Source of the DNA: Sphingomonas prati | GTDB lineage: Bacteria > Pseudomonadota > Alphaproteobacteria > Sphingomonadales > Sphingomonadaceae | NCBI RefSeq assembly: GCF_014643515.1 | Contig: NZ_BMJP01000001.1 | Location: 1,116,001-1,180,000 of the forward strand | Length of the DNA: 64,000 bases | Direction: 5' to 3' | In this document: one piece after another, positions 45,173-54,283 of the stretch | How positions within the stretch are numbered: position 1 is the stretch's first letter | How the letters are laid out: the number at the start of each line of letters is the position of its first letter | Notes under the pieces: model-generated | What the model saw: only the letters and a program-made list of their open reading frames with translations | Databases searched by the model: none | What the model was told of the DNA's origin: nothing | Made by a program: the position numbers and the translations under genes

Positions 45173-46005
45173 CCATCCTGCGCATCCCCCTCCGCCGCAG
45201 CCGCGCCGAAATCGGCGTCGATCTGTTCACCGGCGCGGTCATCGTGTCGGTCGCGATCGCGCTCGCCGGCCTCACCTGGCGCCTCACCGGCGAATCGGGT
45301 CTCCCCGCCCGCGCCGTCGCCTTCACCCCCGTCGCCCCGCCCCCGCCGGTCGATGTTGCCGCGATCGTCGCGGCCAGCCCGTTCGGCTCGGCCGCTCCCG
45401 TCGCGACCGCCGCCGCCGCCGGCAACCTCGTCCTGCGCGCCGTCATGTTCGCGCGACCCGCCAGCGCATCGACCGCGCTCGTCTCGGCCGGCGACACGCC
45501 CGCGACGCTGCTCCATGTCGGCGATCCGGCCCCCGGCGGCGCGATCGTCGACAGCATCGCGATCGACCACATCCTGCTGCGCGGCCCCGCCGGGCTCCAG
45601 ACGCTCGCCTTCCCGCAACCCGGCGCGCCACCGCCCGCCGCCGGCACGGCCCCCACGCCGCAACCCTTCGTCGGCCTGCCGACCGCCGCCACGCCCACGC
45701 CGGTCCCCTCCGCGCCGCTCGTCTTCTCGCCCCCGCCATCGGGGGCCGGCGCGCCGGCCGCATTCCTTGACAGCATGGGCGCCACGCCGACCGACGGCGG
45801 CTACCGCATCGGCCCGGGCGCATCGCCCGCCATGCGCGCCGCGGGGCTCCAGCCTGGCGACCTCGTCGAACGCGTCAACGGCGCCGCTGTCGGTGACGCG
45901 AACCGTGATCGCGCCCTGTTCGCTTCCGCCGCCTCCGGCGGCCCGCTACGTGTAGAACTCGTCCGGAACGGCCGTCGCATCGCCGTATCGCTCCCGGCCC
46001 GGTGA
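45169..46005 (+). CDS. gspC: type II secretion system protein GspC
   Basis: A 278-residue bitopic protein that joins the inner platform to the secretin. One helix (about 21-40), a homology-region domain (about 60-145), a Pro-rich linker, then a C-terminal PDZ domain (about 195-278) with AAGLQPGDLVERVNG. The PDZ form is often linked to substrate recognition. ATGA overlap with gspI; gspD follows 10 nt later. Confidence 0.94.
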   Translation: MTILRIPLRRSRAEIGVDLFTGAVIVSVAIALAGLTWRLTGESGLPARAVAFTPVAPPPPVDVAAIVAASPFGSAAPVATAAAAGNLVLRAVMFARPASASTALVSAGDTPATLLHVGDPAPGGAIVDSIAIDHILLRGPAGLQTLAFPQPGAPPPAAGTAPTPQPFVGLPTAATPTPVPSAPLVFSPPPSGAGAPAAFLDSMGATPTDGGYRIGPGASPAMRAAGLQPGDLVERVNGAAVGDANRDRALFASAASGGPLRVELVRNGRRIAVSLPAR

Positions 46006-46015
46006 AGGACCCCGC

Positions 46016-48103
46016 ATGATCCGCCCGAACCGTTTCCTTGCCGCCGTGGCGCTCGCCACGCTGCTGCCCGTCGCTCCTTCCGCCGCGCAGGGCCCCGTCG
46101 CCGACGTGGTCGTCAACATGCGCGACGTCGAAATCGCCGACGTCGCCGAACAGATCAGCCGCATCACCGGCCGCACGCTCATCCTCGATCCCGCGGTCAA
46201 GGGCCGCGTCAACGTCACCTCCGCCGAACCGCTCAGCGTCGGCGGCGTCTGGGAACTGTTCCAGTCCGTCCTCCGCGTCCAGGGGTTCGCCGCGGTCCGC
46301 TCCGGCCGCAGCTGGCGCATCATTCCTCAGGCGAACGCGATCCGCGACGGCGGCAGCTCGGCCCTGCGCGGCAATGCCGGCGCACAGGACGTCGTCACCC
46401 GCCTCATCCGCCTCCGCAATCTCCAGCCGGAGGCCGCGGTCCGCGTGTTCCGCCCGCTCATCGCCAGCTTCGGCACGATCGAGGCGGTGACCAATCCCGA
46501 CGCCGTCGTGGTCACCGACTATGCCGAGAATGTCCGCCGCATCGAACGGCTCGCGGCGTCGCTCGACAGCGGCGGCGGCGCCTCGTTCGACAGCATCACG
46601 CTGCGCAACGGTGCCGCACGCGACGTCGCCACCGCGATCCAGGCCGTCATGGGCGACAATGGTGCAAAGGTCGTCGCCGACGAACGCAGCAACATCGTGC
46701 TGGTCCGCGGCGATGCGTCCGCCCTGGCGGAGGCGCGGCGCATGGCCCGGCTGCTCGACCAGCCCGGCGGCGCGACCCCCATCACCCGCGTCTTCCGGCT
46801 GACCAACGGCGATGCCGAATCGATCACGCTCGTCCTGCGCGGCCTGCTCGGCGATGGGTCCGCCCAGGCCGACAACCCCGTCGCGCGCAGCCTGTCCAGT
46901 TCCTCGATCGGCGCGGGCGGCCTCGGCGGCGGCAGCAATGTCGGCGGCGGAATCGGTACCTCGCTTTCAGCGGCCGGCGGCTCGGCCCTGGGGGCTGCGG
47001 CATCCGGCGGGCTCGGCGCGGCACTCGGCGCGTCCAGCGGCGGCGGAAACACCGGCGGCGGGGCGCAACGTCAGGCAGTCCAGGGCTTCTCCACGCCCGA
47101 ACTCGCGGTGCAGCCCGCGCCTGAAATCAACGCCATCGTCGCGCGCGGCACGCCCACCGCGATCGCCGCGCTCGAACCGCTGATCGCCGATCTCGACGTC
47201 CGCCGGCCGCAGGTGCTGATCGAGGCCGCGATCGTCGAAATCACCGGCGACCAGGCGGAATCACTCGGCATCCAGCTCGGCGTCGGCGCCGCCGCCGTCA
47301 CCGGGGCGGACGGCCTGTTGAACTCGTCGACCACGCTCGGCCTCCCGCTCAGCTCGCTGCTGTCCGCGATCAATCCGGTCGCCGCCGCCGGCGTGCTCAG
47401 CAACGGCCTGACCGGCAATCTCGGCATCGGCAACAGCTTCAACATCCTGCTCCAGGCGATCGGCACGTCCAGCCGCGCGAACCTGCTCTCCACGCCCAGC
47501 GTCACCACGCTCGACAACGAAGTCGCGCAGATCGTCGTCGGCCAGAACGTCCCCTTCCGCACCGGCAGCTTCGCGACCGACGGCAACAGCACCAACCCGT
47601 TCACGACGATCGAACGGCAGGACGTCGGCATCACCTTACGCGTCATCCCGCGCATCCTGCAGGGCAACGTCGTCCGACTGGAAGTCAGCCAGGAGGTGTC
47701 CTCGCTCGTCGGCGCGGTGTCGGGCGCCGCCGATCTCATCACGAACCGCCGCGCGATCCAGACGAAAGTGCTCGCCGACAATGGCGGCACCATCGTGCTC
47801 GGCGGCCTGATCACCGACGACCGCGAAAGCAGCCGCAGCCAGGTACCCGTGCTCGGCGACGTCCCCATTCTCGGAAACCTGTTCAAGGCCCGCACGACCA
47901 GCCGCACGAAGCGTACGCTGTTCGTCTTCCTCAAACCCACCATCCTGCGCGACAAGGTCAGCGTCGACACCGCCACCGACCGCCAGTACGCCCGCCTCCG
48001 CGGCGAAGAAGCCAACATCGAACTCCGCCCCCGCCCCGGCGACAGCCCCCTCCTCCGCCCGACCGGCCCACGGCTGACGACGGAGATCAACGGACTCTAC
48101 TAA
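46016..48103 (+). CDS. gspD: type II secretion system secretin GspD
   Basis: A 695-residue outer-membrane secretin. Signal peptide (1-24, ending APSAAQG), N0 domain (VVNMRDVEIADVAEQIS), N1-N3 domains with a Gly/Ser-rich loop in N3 (about 300-350), and the secretin core from about 400 with VPFRTGSF and VPVLGDVPILGNLF. Full length. Last gene of the plus-strand unit. No pilotin is recognised nearby. Confidence 0.97.
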   Translation: MIRPNRFLAAVALATLLPVAPSAAQGPVADVVVNMRDVEIADVAEQISRITGRTLILDPAVKGRVNVTSAEPLSVGGVWELFQSVLRVQGFAAVRSGRSWRIIPQANAIRDGGSSALRGNAGAQDVVTRLIRLRNLQPEAAVRVFRPLIASFGTIEAVTNPDAVVVTDYAENVRRIERLAASLDSGGGASFDSITLRNGAARDVATAIQAVMGDNGAKVVADERSNIVLVRGDASALAEARRMARLLDQPGGATPITRVFRLTNGDAESITLVLRGLLGDGSAQADNPVARSLSSSSIGAGGLGGGSNVGGGIGTSLSAAGGSALGAAASGGLGAALGASSGGGNTGGGAQRQAVQGFSTPELAVQPAPEINAIVARGTPTAIAALEPLIADLDVRRPQVLIEAAIVEITGDQAESLGIQLGVGAAAVTGADGLLNSSTTLGLPLSSLLSAINPVAAAGVLSNGLTGNLGIGNSFNILLQAIGTSSRANLLSTPSVTTLDNEVAQIVVGQNVPFRTGSFATDGNSTNPFTTIERQDVGITLRVIPRILQGNVVRLEVSQEVSSLVGAVSGAADLITNRRAIQTKVLADNGGTIVLGGLITDDRESSRSQVPVLGDVPILGNLFKARTTSRTKRTLFVFLKPTILRDKVSVDTATDRQYARLRGEEANIELRPRPGDSPLLRPTGPRLTTEINGLY

Positions 48104-48164
48104 ACGCTGGCGACGCGCGAGGTCGGATCCCCTGCCTGTTCCGCCAACATTGCCCTGCGCGTCA

Positions 48165-48318
48165 CAATCCGCTAACCGCCGCAGCACTCACTAGGACCCG
48201 GTGCAAATCCGGGCGGCTATTCCGGCCGCCGATCCGCCGGACAACGCGAATGCGCATGCCTGGATTTACCGCCGGTCGAAACCGGACGGTCCCGCTGCGC
48301 GGTCTGCGAGTTTTACAC
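48165..48318 (+). promoter_or_regulatory. structured 5' leader of the SulP gene, candidate cis-regulatory RNA
   Basis: The leader has two adjacent hairpins: CCCGG (48197-48201) with CCGGG (48209-48213) around TGCAAAT, and GGCGGC with GCCGCC around TATTCCG (about 48212-48230). A third, CCGGTCGAAACCGG, lies at 48271-48284. The GGTGCAAATCCGGG core recalls part of cobalamin riboswitches, but the rest of that fold is missing. The sul1 RNA motif, described upstream of SulP-type genes in alphaproteobacteria, is another candidate. Identity is unproven. Confidence 0.45.
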
Positions 48319-49821
48319 ATGACATCTGCTTTATCCCGCTACCGGGCCGAATGGTTTGACGGCCTCGGCGGCGTGCGTCGCGACACGCTAGCCGGCATGG
48401 TCGCCACCTTCGCGCTCATCCCGGAGGTGATCGCGTTCGCGTTCGTCGCCGGCATCGATCCGGAGGTCGGGCTGTTCGCCTCCTTCGTCATCGGCATCGT
48501 CATCGCGGTCGTCGGTGGCCGCCCGGCCATGATCTCGGGCGCGGCCGGATCGGTCGCGCTGGTCGTCGCCGCGCTCGTCCACAGTCACGGCCTGCAATAT
48601 CTGCTCGCCGCGACAGTCCTCGCCGGCCTGTTCCAGATCCTGTTCGGGCTGTGCAAGCTCGACATCCTCATGCGGTTCGTGTCGAAATCGGTCCGCACCG
48701 GCTTCGTCAACGCGCTCGCCATCCTGATCTTCTCGGCGCAACTCCCGCAGCTGATCGATGTCAGCTGGCACACCTACGCCATGGTCGCCGGCGGCCTCGC
48801 GATCATCTACCTGCTGCCGCGGGTCACCACCGTCATTCCCTCGCCGCTCGTCTGCATCGTCGTGCTGACGATCGTGGCGACGCTGTTCCCGATGCCGGTC
48901 GCCACGATCGCCGATCTCGGCCGGCTGCCCGCGTCGCTGCCCAGCTTTGCCTTCCCCAACGTCCCGCTCGGCTGGGATACGCTGCGGATCGTCGCGCCCT
49001 ATGCGTTCGCGATGGCGGCGGTCGGCCTGCTCGAATCGATGATGACCGCGGGCGTCGTCGACGAACTGACCGAGACGGGCAGCGACAAGGCGCGCGAATG
49101 CACCGGCCTCGGCGTCGCCAATGTCGCGGCCGGGCTGTTCGGCGGCATCGCCGGCTGCGGCATGATCGGCCAGACGGTCGGCAACGTCCGCTACGGCGGG
49201 CGCGGTCGGCTGTCGACTTTGGTCGCGGGCGTGTTCCTGCTGATCGTCATGGTCCCGCTCCGCCCCTGGGTGGCGCAGGTGCCGGTCGCCGCACTCGTCG
49301 CGATCATGATCATGGTGTCGATCAGCACCTTCTCCTGGGGCTCGCTCCGCGATCTGGCGCGTCATCCGAAGGTGTCGGGCGTGGTCATGCTGGCGACCGT
49401 CGCGGTCACCGTCGCGACGCACGATCTGTCGGCCGGCGTCATGGTCGGCGTGGCGCTCAGCGGCGTGTTCTTTGCGTTCAAGGTGACGCGCATGATGGAC
49501 GTCGCGGTCGATCACGACGCGGCCACCGACACGCGGCGCTATACCGTGTCGGGACAGGTCTTCTTCGCCAGCGCGGACATCTTCGCCGACAAGTTCGACC
49601 TGCGCGAAACCGCCCGTGCGGTGCGGATCGACCTGACCGCCGCGCATCTGTGGGATGTCACTGCGGTCGGCGCGCTGCAGCATGTCGTCACGATGCTGCA
49701 ACGCCACGGCACGCAGGTTCAGGTCGTCGGCCTGAACCAGGCAAGCGCGATCCTCGTCGATCGCCACGCGCCATTGACCGACGTCGACGCGGGCAGCCCG
49801 GTCATTCCCCGGCCAGCCTGA
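48319..49821 (+). CDS. SulP family anion transporter with STAS domain
   Basis: A 500-residue inner-membrane transporter (sulfate, bicarbonate or other anion). About 10-14 membrane helices span residues 25-385, with the [14 protein letters not shown] motif at the N-terminus. A STAS domain (about 405-490; [17 protein letters not shown]-like region) ends the protein. The ATG at 48319 is preferred because homologues begin close to RYRAEWFDG; an ATG at 48250 would put the structured leader inside the gene. It overlaps the opposing gene by 20 bp at its 3' end. Confidence 0.92.
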   Translation: MTSALSRYRAEWFDGLGGVRRDTLAGMVATFALIPEVIAFAFVAGIDPEVGLFASFVIGIVIAVVGGRPAMISGAAGSVALVVAALVHSHGLQYLLAATVLAGLFQILFGLCKLDILMRFVSKSVRTGFVNALAILIFSAQLPQLIDVSWHTYAMVAGGLAIIYLLPRVTTVIPSPLVCIVVLTIVATLFPMPVATIADLGRLPASLPSFAFPNVPLGWDTLRIVAPYAFAMAAVGLLESMMTAGVVDELTETGSDKARECTGLGVANVAAGLFGGIAGCGMIGQTVGNVRYGGRGRLSTLVAGVFLLIVMVPLRPWVAQVPVAALVAIMIMVSISTFSWGSLRDLARHPKVSGVVMLATVAVTVATHDLSAGVMVGVALSGVFFAFKVTRMMDVAVDHDAATDTRRYTVSGQVFFASADIFADKFDLRETARAVRIDLTAAHLWDVTAVGALQHVVTMLQRHGTQVQVVGLNQASAILVDRHAPLTDVDAGSPVIPRPA

Positions 49822-50206
49822 CCCGCACCCGCTCCGTGCCGCGCGCGAACACCGCGCGGTCCGCGGCCAGCCCCTCCAGCCGCCACGTCCCGGCCAGTTC
49901 GCCCACCGCGACCGGCCGGCTCCGTCCGTCCGCATCGCGGACCAGCGCCACCGCCGCATCGGGCAACCGCCCGACGACACCGACCAGCACCGGCGCATCG
50001 CCCTCCCCGCCCGCCACCACATCGGCCACGGACGGATCGTCGAGCCCACCCCCGAACAACCGCCGCGTCGGCGCACTGACCGGAACGGGCCGCAACACCG
50101 CCGCCGCCGAAGCGACGGGCACCACCGGCACCGCCACACGGTTCCACAACAGGACCACCGGCACGGCAAGCGCCACCGCTCCCGCGATCCAGGTCGCGCG
50201 CCGCAT
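49802..50206 (-). CDS. small bitopic protein of a T2SS-like mini-operon (GspC/GspP-like)
   Basis: A 134-residue protein: one N-terminal helix (WIAGAVALAVPVVLLW) then a periplasmic domain with a repeated pattern of short beta strands ([28 protein letters not shown]). This layout resembles the homology region of GspC or pilus PilP proteins, though similarity is weak. TGATG overlap with the upstream gene shows coupling. Last gene of the four-gene operon; its 3' end overlaps the SulP gene on the other strand. Confidence 0.6.
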   Translation of the reverse strand: MRRATWIAGAVALAVPVVLLWNRVAVPVVPVASAAAVLRPVPVSAPTRRLFGGGLDDPSVADVVAGGEGDAPVLVGVVGRLPDAAVALVRDADGRSRPVAVGELAGTWRLEGLAADRAVFARGTERVRVRLAGE

Positions 50207-50634
50207 CACCGCCCCCGCCGATCGGGCGACCAGACCAACGCCGTCCCCTCGAACCGCAACCGGTCCGCCGCCCCCGGCTCCGCGCGCAACCGCCAGTCCG
50301 CAAAGCGCACCGCCGGCGGCCCGCTCTCCAGCGCCGCCAGCAGCGCGCGCATCGCCGCCTCCGGTCCCACCAAAGTCGCCAGCGTCCGCGCCCGCCCGCC
50401 GACCCGCCCCGCCGCCGACAGCCGCAGCACGGTCACGCCCGACCCCACCGCCGCCGCGCGCACCCGCGCCACCGGGTCGCCGTCCGCCCGCACCGGCCGC
50501 GGCGCACGCACCACCGCCAGCATCGCCGCCTCGCGCAGCCGCACGCCGTTCAGCCGCCGCACCATCGCCGCCCCCCACAGCGACGCGCCGAGCACCAGCC
50601 CCGCCAGCACCCCGAACCGGACCGCGTCCTTCAT
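50206..50634 (-). CDS. GspM/PilO-like bitopic protein of the mini-operon
   Basis: A 142-residue protein with an N-terminal helix (FGVLAGLVLGASLWGAAMV) and a small periplasmic domain with the alternating helix-strand layout of GspM/PilO ferredoxin-like domains (VGSGVTVLRLSAAG, VRFADWRLRAE). The start overlaps the GspL-like stop by ATGA. Assignment rests on topology, size and gene order, not on a clear motif. Confidence 0.62.
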   Translation of the reverse strand: MKDAVRFGVLAGLVLGASLWGAAMVRRLNGVRLREAAMLAVVRAPRPVRADGDPVARVRAAAVGSGVTVLRLSAAGRVGGRARTLATLVGPEAAMRALLAALESGPPAVRFADWRLRAEPGAADRLRFEGTALVWSPDRRGR

Positions 50635-51383
50635 GGTCGATCAATCCGCATCGTCATGCGGATCCCGCGGTCCGCCACCATCTCCTGCGACACCGTCCGC
50701 GCCCGCCGCAGCATCGCGTCACGCCCCAGCGAATCGCGCAGCACCACCGGATCGGTCGTATCGATCACGACCTCCACCGCACCGCCCGCCCCCATGCCGG
50801 CCGCATGCAACGTCGCCCCCGCCGGCAGAACCTCGTCGAGCCGCCCCAGCACCTCGCTCACCCCCGGCCGCGCGAACACCGCCACCGCACCCGCCTGCGC
50901 CGCCACATCCGCCGCGCGCGCCCCCGCCAGCGGCGCCAGCCGCGCGATCCGCGCCTCCCCCGCCCGCGACAGCACCCAGCCACCGACACCGGTCAGCAAC
51001 GGCACCACCACCAGCAACCACAGCCACGCCGGCTGCTCCGCAGGCACGTCCGCCGTCACCACGATACCGTCAGCGATCACCGCCCCCGGCACGACATCCT
51101 CCGCCCGCAAGGCGGCCAGCACCGCATCCACCCGATCGCGATGCGCCATCGCCACCCGCACGCGCCCGTCGTCGCCAGCCTCAAACCCCCAATATAACCG
51201 CCCCAAAGCCACCGGCGCCCGCCCCGCCAACGCCCGCGCCACCGCCGCCCGCGTCACCACACCGGGCACATCGACCACCAGCGACAACACATCCGCCGCG
51301 TCCAGCCGAACCGCCACAGCGTCCCCCCGCAACGCCGCCAAGCCCTCCGCAGAGCCCTCGACCGCCCCCGCGTCGATCGTCAC
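50631..51383 (-). CDS. GspL/PilN-like bitopic protein of the mini-operon
   Basis: A 250-residue protein. A cytoplasmic part of about 115 residues is followed by one helix (WLWLLVVVPLLTGVGGWVL) and a periplasmic domain of about 110 residues with the ferredoxin-like pattern of GspL/PilN (EVLPAGATLHAAGM, VVLRDSLGRD). The cytoplasmic part is far shorter than in true GspL (about 230), so much of the actin-like fold is missing. Starts at GTG 51383 after GAGGG, 10 nt past the upstream stop. Confidence 0.65.
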   Translation of the reverse strand: MTIDAGAVEGSAEGLAALRGDAVAVRLDAADVLSLVVDVPGVVTRAAVARALAGRAPVALGRLYWGFEAGDDGRVRVAMAHRDRVDAVLAALRAEDVVPGAVIADGIVVTADVPAEQPAWLWLLVVVPLLTGVGGWVLSRAGEARIARLAPLAGARAADVAAQAGAVAVFARPGVSEVLGRLDEVLPAGATLHAAGMGAGGAVEVVIDTTDPVVLRDSLGRDAMLRRARTVSQEMVADRGIRMTMRIDRP

Positions 51384-51393
51384 AGGCCCACCC

Positions 51394-52233
51394 TCAACCA
51401 AGCCGCACCACCACCAGCACGGCCAGCACCAGCAGCGTCGCCACCGCCGCCCGTCCGCCCGCATCGCGGATCGTCAGCAGCGCGCGGTCCTGCACCGCCA
51501 CGATCACCGGCACCAGCGCACCACCCGCCGAAACCCGGTCCCGCTCGGCCGGCGTAACCGATGCCACATCTGCCCCCACCGCCAGCGCACGACCATCCCG
51601 CCGCGCCCCGGACCACGCCGCCACCGCCCCGCGCATCGGCAACACCGCCGGCAGCAAGGCCAAACTCCACACCCCCACGGTCACCACCGCCACGATCGCG
51701 ACCAGCGCCACCATCGCCACCGCCTGCCGCAGAGCCGCAGAGCATTCCAACTCACACCGCATCGCCGCCGCCACCGCGGGCAGATCAGCAGGCGCACCAC
51801 CAGCGGGGTCCCACCCGACCGGCAAAGCCCCCGTCGCAATCCGGTCTAGCACCTCCGCCCGCTCCGGATGCAACGCCCGCACCCGCGCCACCGCAGGTTC
51901 GACCCCCACCCCGTCCGCCACCAGCTGCGCGACCATCTCGACCGCCAGCCAGTCGCCCGACCGATCCCCCCCGATCGCCCCGAACAACCCCGCCGCCAGG
52001 CTCGGCGCAGGCCCCGCAACCGGCGTAGCAATCTCGACAACAGCAGCCCGCGCCACCACCGGCCGCCGCGCGGCAAAGGCCAGCGTCGCGATCAGCGCCT
52101 CATCGTCCGGGTCGGGCATCGTCACCACCAGCCGCCCGTCCGTCACCGCCACCGGCACGATCCCGCGCGCGCGCAGGAACGCCGGGTCGATATCCCCCAG
52201 TTCGGCGGGCGTAGGGGGAAGCGGCCGTGACAT
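51394..52233 (-). CDS. fusion of a GspE N-terminal domain to a GspF-like membrane part, no ATPase
   Basis: A 279-residue protein. Residues 1-75 match the N-terminal domain of GspE/PilB-type ATPases (IDPAFLRARGIVPVAVTDGRLVVTMPD-like pattern, in pieces). The Walker ATPase is absent. Residues about 85-180 look like a GspF domain: a helical segment ending ALHPERAEVLDRI and GAPADLPAVAAAM, then a long membrane helix region (AMVALVAIVAVVTVGV). Another helix lies at the C-terminus. First gene of the operon. Domain matches are by eye and should be tested. Confidence 0.65.
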   Translation of the reverse strand: MSRPLPPTPAELGDIDPAFLRARGIVPVAVTDGRLVVTMPDPDDEALIATLAFAARRPVVARAAVVEIATPVAGPAPSLAAGLFGAIGGDRSGDWLAVEMVAQLVADGVGVEPAVARVRALHPERAEVLDRIATGALPVGWDPAGGAPADLPAVAAAMRCELECSAALRQAVAMVALVAIVAVVTVGVWSLALLPAVLPMRGAVAAWSGARRDGRALAVGADVASVTPAERDRVSAGGALVPVIVAVQDRALLTIRDAGGRAAVATLLVLAVLVVVRLG

Positions 52234-52335
52234 CGCGTCCGCATAGCGCGGACCGGGGCCGTTCCGCCAGACCGGCATTGCCCTACCCGCGGCGCTGCAC
52301 CAAGGTCGCACCCGAACCGCCCGAGGGAAGCGCGC

Positions 52336-53115
52336 ATGAACCTGAACATCGCCGATCGCACCGCCATCGTCTGCGCGTCCAGCCGCGGGCTCGGCCGGGC
52401 CTGCGCGCTCGAACTCGCCCGCGCCGGCGCGCGCGTCGTCATCAACGGCCGCGACCCGGACAAGCTCGAGGCCACCGCCGCCGCAATCCGCCAGGAAACC
52501 GGCGCCGAAGTCATCGCCGTCGCCGCCGACCTGTCGACCGAGGCGGGCCGCACCGCCATCCTCGCCGCCATGCCGCACGTCGACATCCTCGTGAACAACA
52601 ATGGCGGCCCGCCCGCGCGCGATTTCCGCATGGTCGATCGCGACGCCATGCTGGCCGGGCTGGAGGCGAACATGATCGCCCCCGCCATGCTGGTCCGGGC
52701 GGTGATCGACGGCATGGTCGACCGCCGCTTCGGCCGAATCGTCAACATCACCTCCGGATCGGTCAAGATGCCGCTCGCGGGCCTCGACCTGTCCAGCGGC
52801 GCGCGCGCCGGCCTCACCGGCTACCTCGCCGGCGTCGCCCGCTCGGTCGCGCACGCCAACGTCACGATCAACTACCTCCTGCCGGGCAGCTTCGACACCG
52901 ACCGCATCACCTCGCTCGTCGCCGGCCAGGCCAAGGCATCCGGCCGCCCCGCCGCCGATATCCTCGCCGACCGCCTGGCCACCATCCCCGCCAAACGGCT
53001 CGGCACCCCCGCCGAATTCGGCGCCGCCTGCGCGTTCCTCTGCTCCGACATGGCCGGCTACATCACCGGCCAGAGCCTCCTCATCGACGGCGGCATCTTC
53101 CCGGGCATCATGTAG
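52336..53115 (+). CDS. SDR family oxidoreductase lacking the usual YxxxK
   Basis: A 259-residue Rossmann-fold protein. The nucleotide loop is CASSRGLGRA and the strand-4 motif is NNNGGP. After the catalytic Ser (ITSGSV), the usual Tyr-x-x-x-Lys is replaced by SSGARAGLTGYLAG, a form shared by one SDR subgroup often annotated as 3-oxoacyl-ACP reductase-like. Catalysis may therefore be altered or absent. The C-terminal GQSLLIDGG is standard. Substrate unknown. GGGAAGC precedes the ATG. Confidence 0.88.
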   Translation: MNLNIADRTAIVCASSRGLGRACALELARAGARVVINGRDPDKLEATAAAIRQETGAEVIAVAADLSTEAGRTAILAAMPHVDILVNNNGGPPARDFRMVDRDAMLAGLEANMIAPAMLVRAVIDGMVDRRFGRIVNITSGSVKMPLAGLDLSSGARAGLTGYLAGVARSVAHANVTINYLLPGSFDTDRITSLVAGQAKASGRPAADILADRLATIPAKRLGTPAEFGAACAFLCSDMAGYITGQSLLIDGGIFPGIM

Positions 53116-53170
53116 CTCCGGCGACGACCGTAAGGCTCGGACCACACCACAGAACCATCGAAGGCCGTTC

Positions 53171-54283
53171 ATGCACGACGCGCTCATCTTCACCCCCGCC
53201 GACATCGACCTGTCGCGCTCCCCACTCCGCGCCACGCTCGGCGCCGCCACCTACGTCCTCGGCGCATTCAACCCCGGCTTCACCCGGCTTCCCTCCGGCA
53301 ACCTCCTCATGGTGGTCCGCATTGCGGAAGCCCTCTCCGAGCCGGTCGTCGACAACCACGTCCACGCTATCCGCTGGACCCCCGCCGGCTACGTCCTCGA
53401 CGCCCACCCGCTCGCCAACGTCGACATGACCGACCCCCGCCAGTTCGAACTGCGTGGCCACCCGCACCGCATGCTCGGCCTCACCTCGCTCTCCTGGCTG
53501 CTCCCCGTCGAACTCGACCCCACCGGCCGACAAGTCGTCGCCACACACTACGACCGCGCCATCGCACCCGCCGCCAGCTACCAGGATTATGGCGTGGAGG
53601 ACGCCCGCATCAGCCGGATCGGCGACCGCTGGTACATGACCACCTGCTCGGTCAGCGCGGAACGCCACAGCACCACGCTCCACATCTCCGACAACGGGCT
53701 CGACTACCGGCTGGAGGGGATCGTGCTCGATCATCAGAACAAGGACATGCTCCTGTTCGAAGGGCGGATCGACGACGCCTACCACGCGCTCACCCGCCCG
53801 CTCGGCGAGGTCTACTTCGCCTACCCGCCCGAAAGCCCCTACGCCGGCGGCCCCGCGATCAACCTTGCCCGCTCGCCCGACGCGCTCCACTGGCGCCCGC
53901 TCGGCGCCCCCGGCCTGCGCGCGCGCAAGGGCAGCATGCCCGCCATGAAGATCGGCGGCGGCACGCCCCCCATCCTCACCCCCACCGGCTGGCTGATGCT
54001 CTACCACGGCGTCGAAACCCGCGAGAAAGTCGGCATCTACCGCACCTTCTGGGCGCTGCTCGACGCCACCGAACCCACCCGCATCCTCCGCATCGAGGAC
54101 ACCACCCCGCTGCTCGAGGCCTCCCCCACCCTCACCGCCCCGATCGCGGACCTCCTCTATCTCCCCACCCCGGTCGTGTTCACCACCGGCATTGTCGACG
54201 CCGGCGACCACTATATCGTCGCGTCCGGAGAAGCCGACCTGGCCTGCCGCATCACCCATCTGCCGAAGGCGCTGTTCGCATGA
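53171..54283 (+). CDS. glycoside hydrolase family 130 protein (mannoside phosphorylase type)
   Basis: A 370-residue five-bladed propeller protein of GH130, whose members phosphorolyse or hydrolyse beta-mannosides. Recognisable blocks are YGVEDARIS with the catalytic Asp region, NKDMLLFEGRI, and GGGTPPILTPTGWLMLYHGV. The linkage specificity cannot be inferred. Its stop overlaps the next gene by ATGA, so it is coupled to the GH13 enzyme. Confidence 0.9.
   Translation: MHDALIFTPADIDLSRSPLRATLGAATYVLGAFNPGFTRLPSGNLLMVVRIAEALSEPVVDNHVHAIRWTPAGYVLDAHPLANVDMTDPRQFELRGHPHRMLGLTSLSWLLPVELDPTGRQVVATHYDRAIAPAASYQDYGVEDARISRIGDRWYMTTCSVSAERHSTTLHISDNGLDYRLEGIVLDHQNKDMLLFEGRIDDAYHALTRPLGEVYFAYPPESPYAGGPAINLARSPDALHWRPLGAPGLRARKGSMPAMKIGGGTPPILTPTGWLMLYHGVETREKVGIYRTFWALLDATEPTRILRIEDTTPLLEASPTLTAPIADLLYLPTPVVFTTGIVDAGDHYIVASGEADLACRITHLPKALFA

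Noticed and set aside
48181-48240. Cobalamin riboswitch
   Set aside because: Only the GGTGCAAATCC-type helix is similar; the rest of the conserved core and the B12-box-like region are not visible, and the downstream gene is not a B12 gene.
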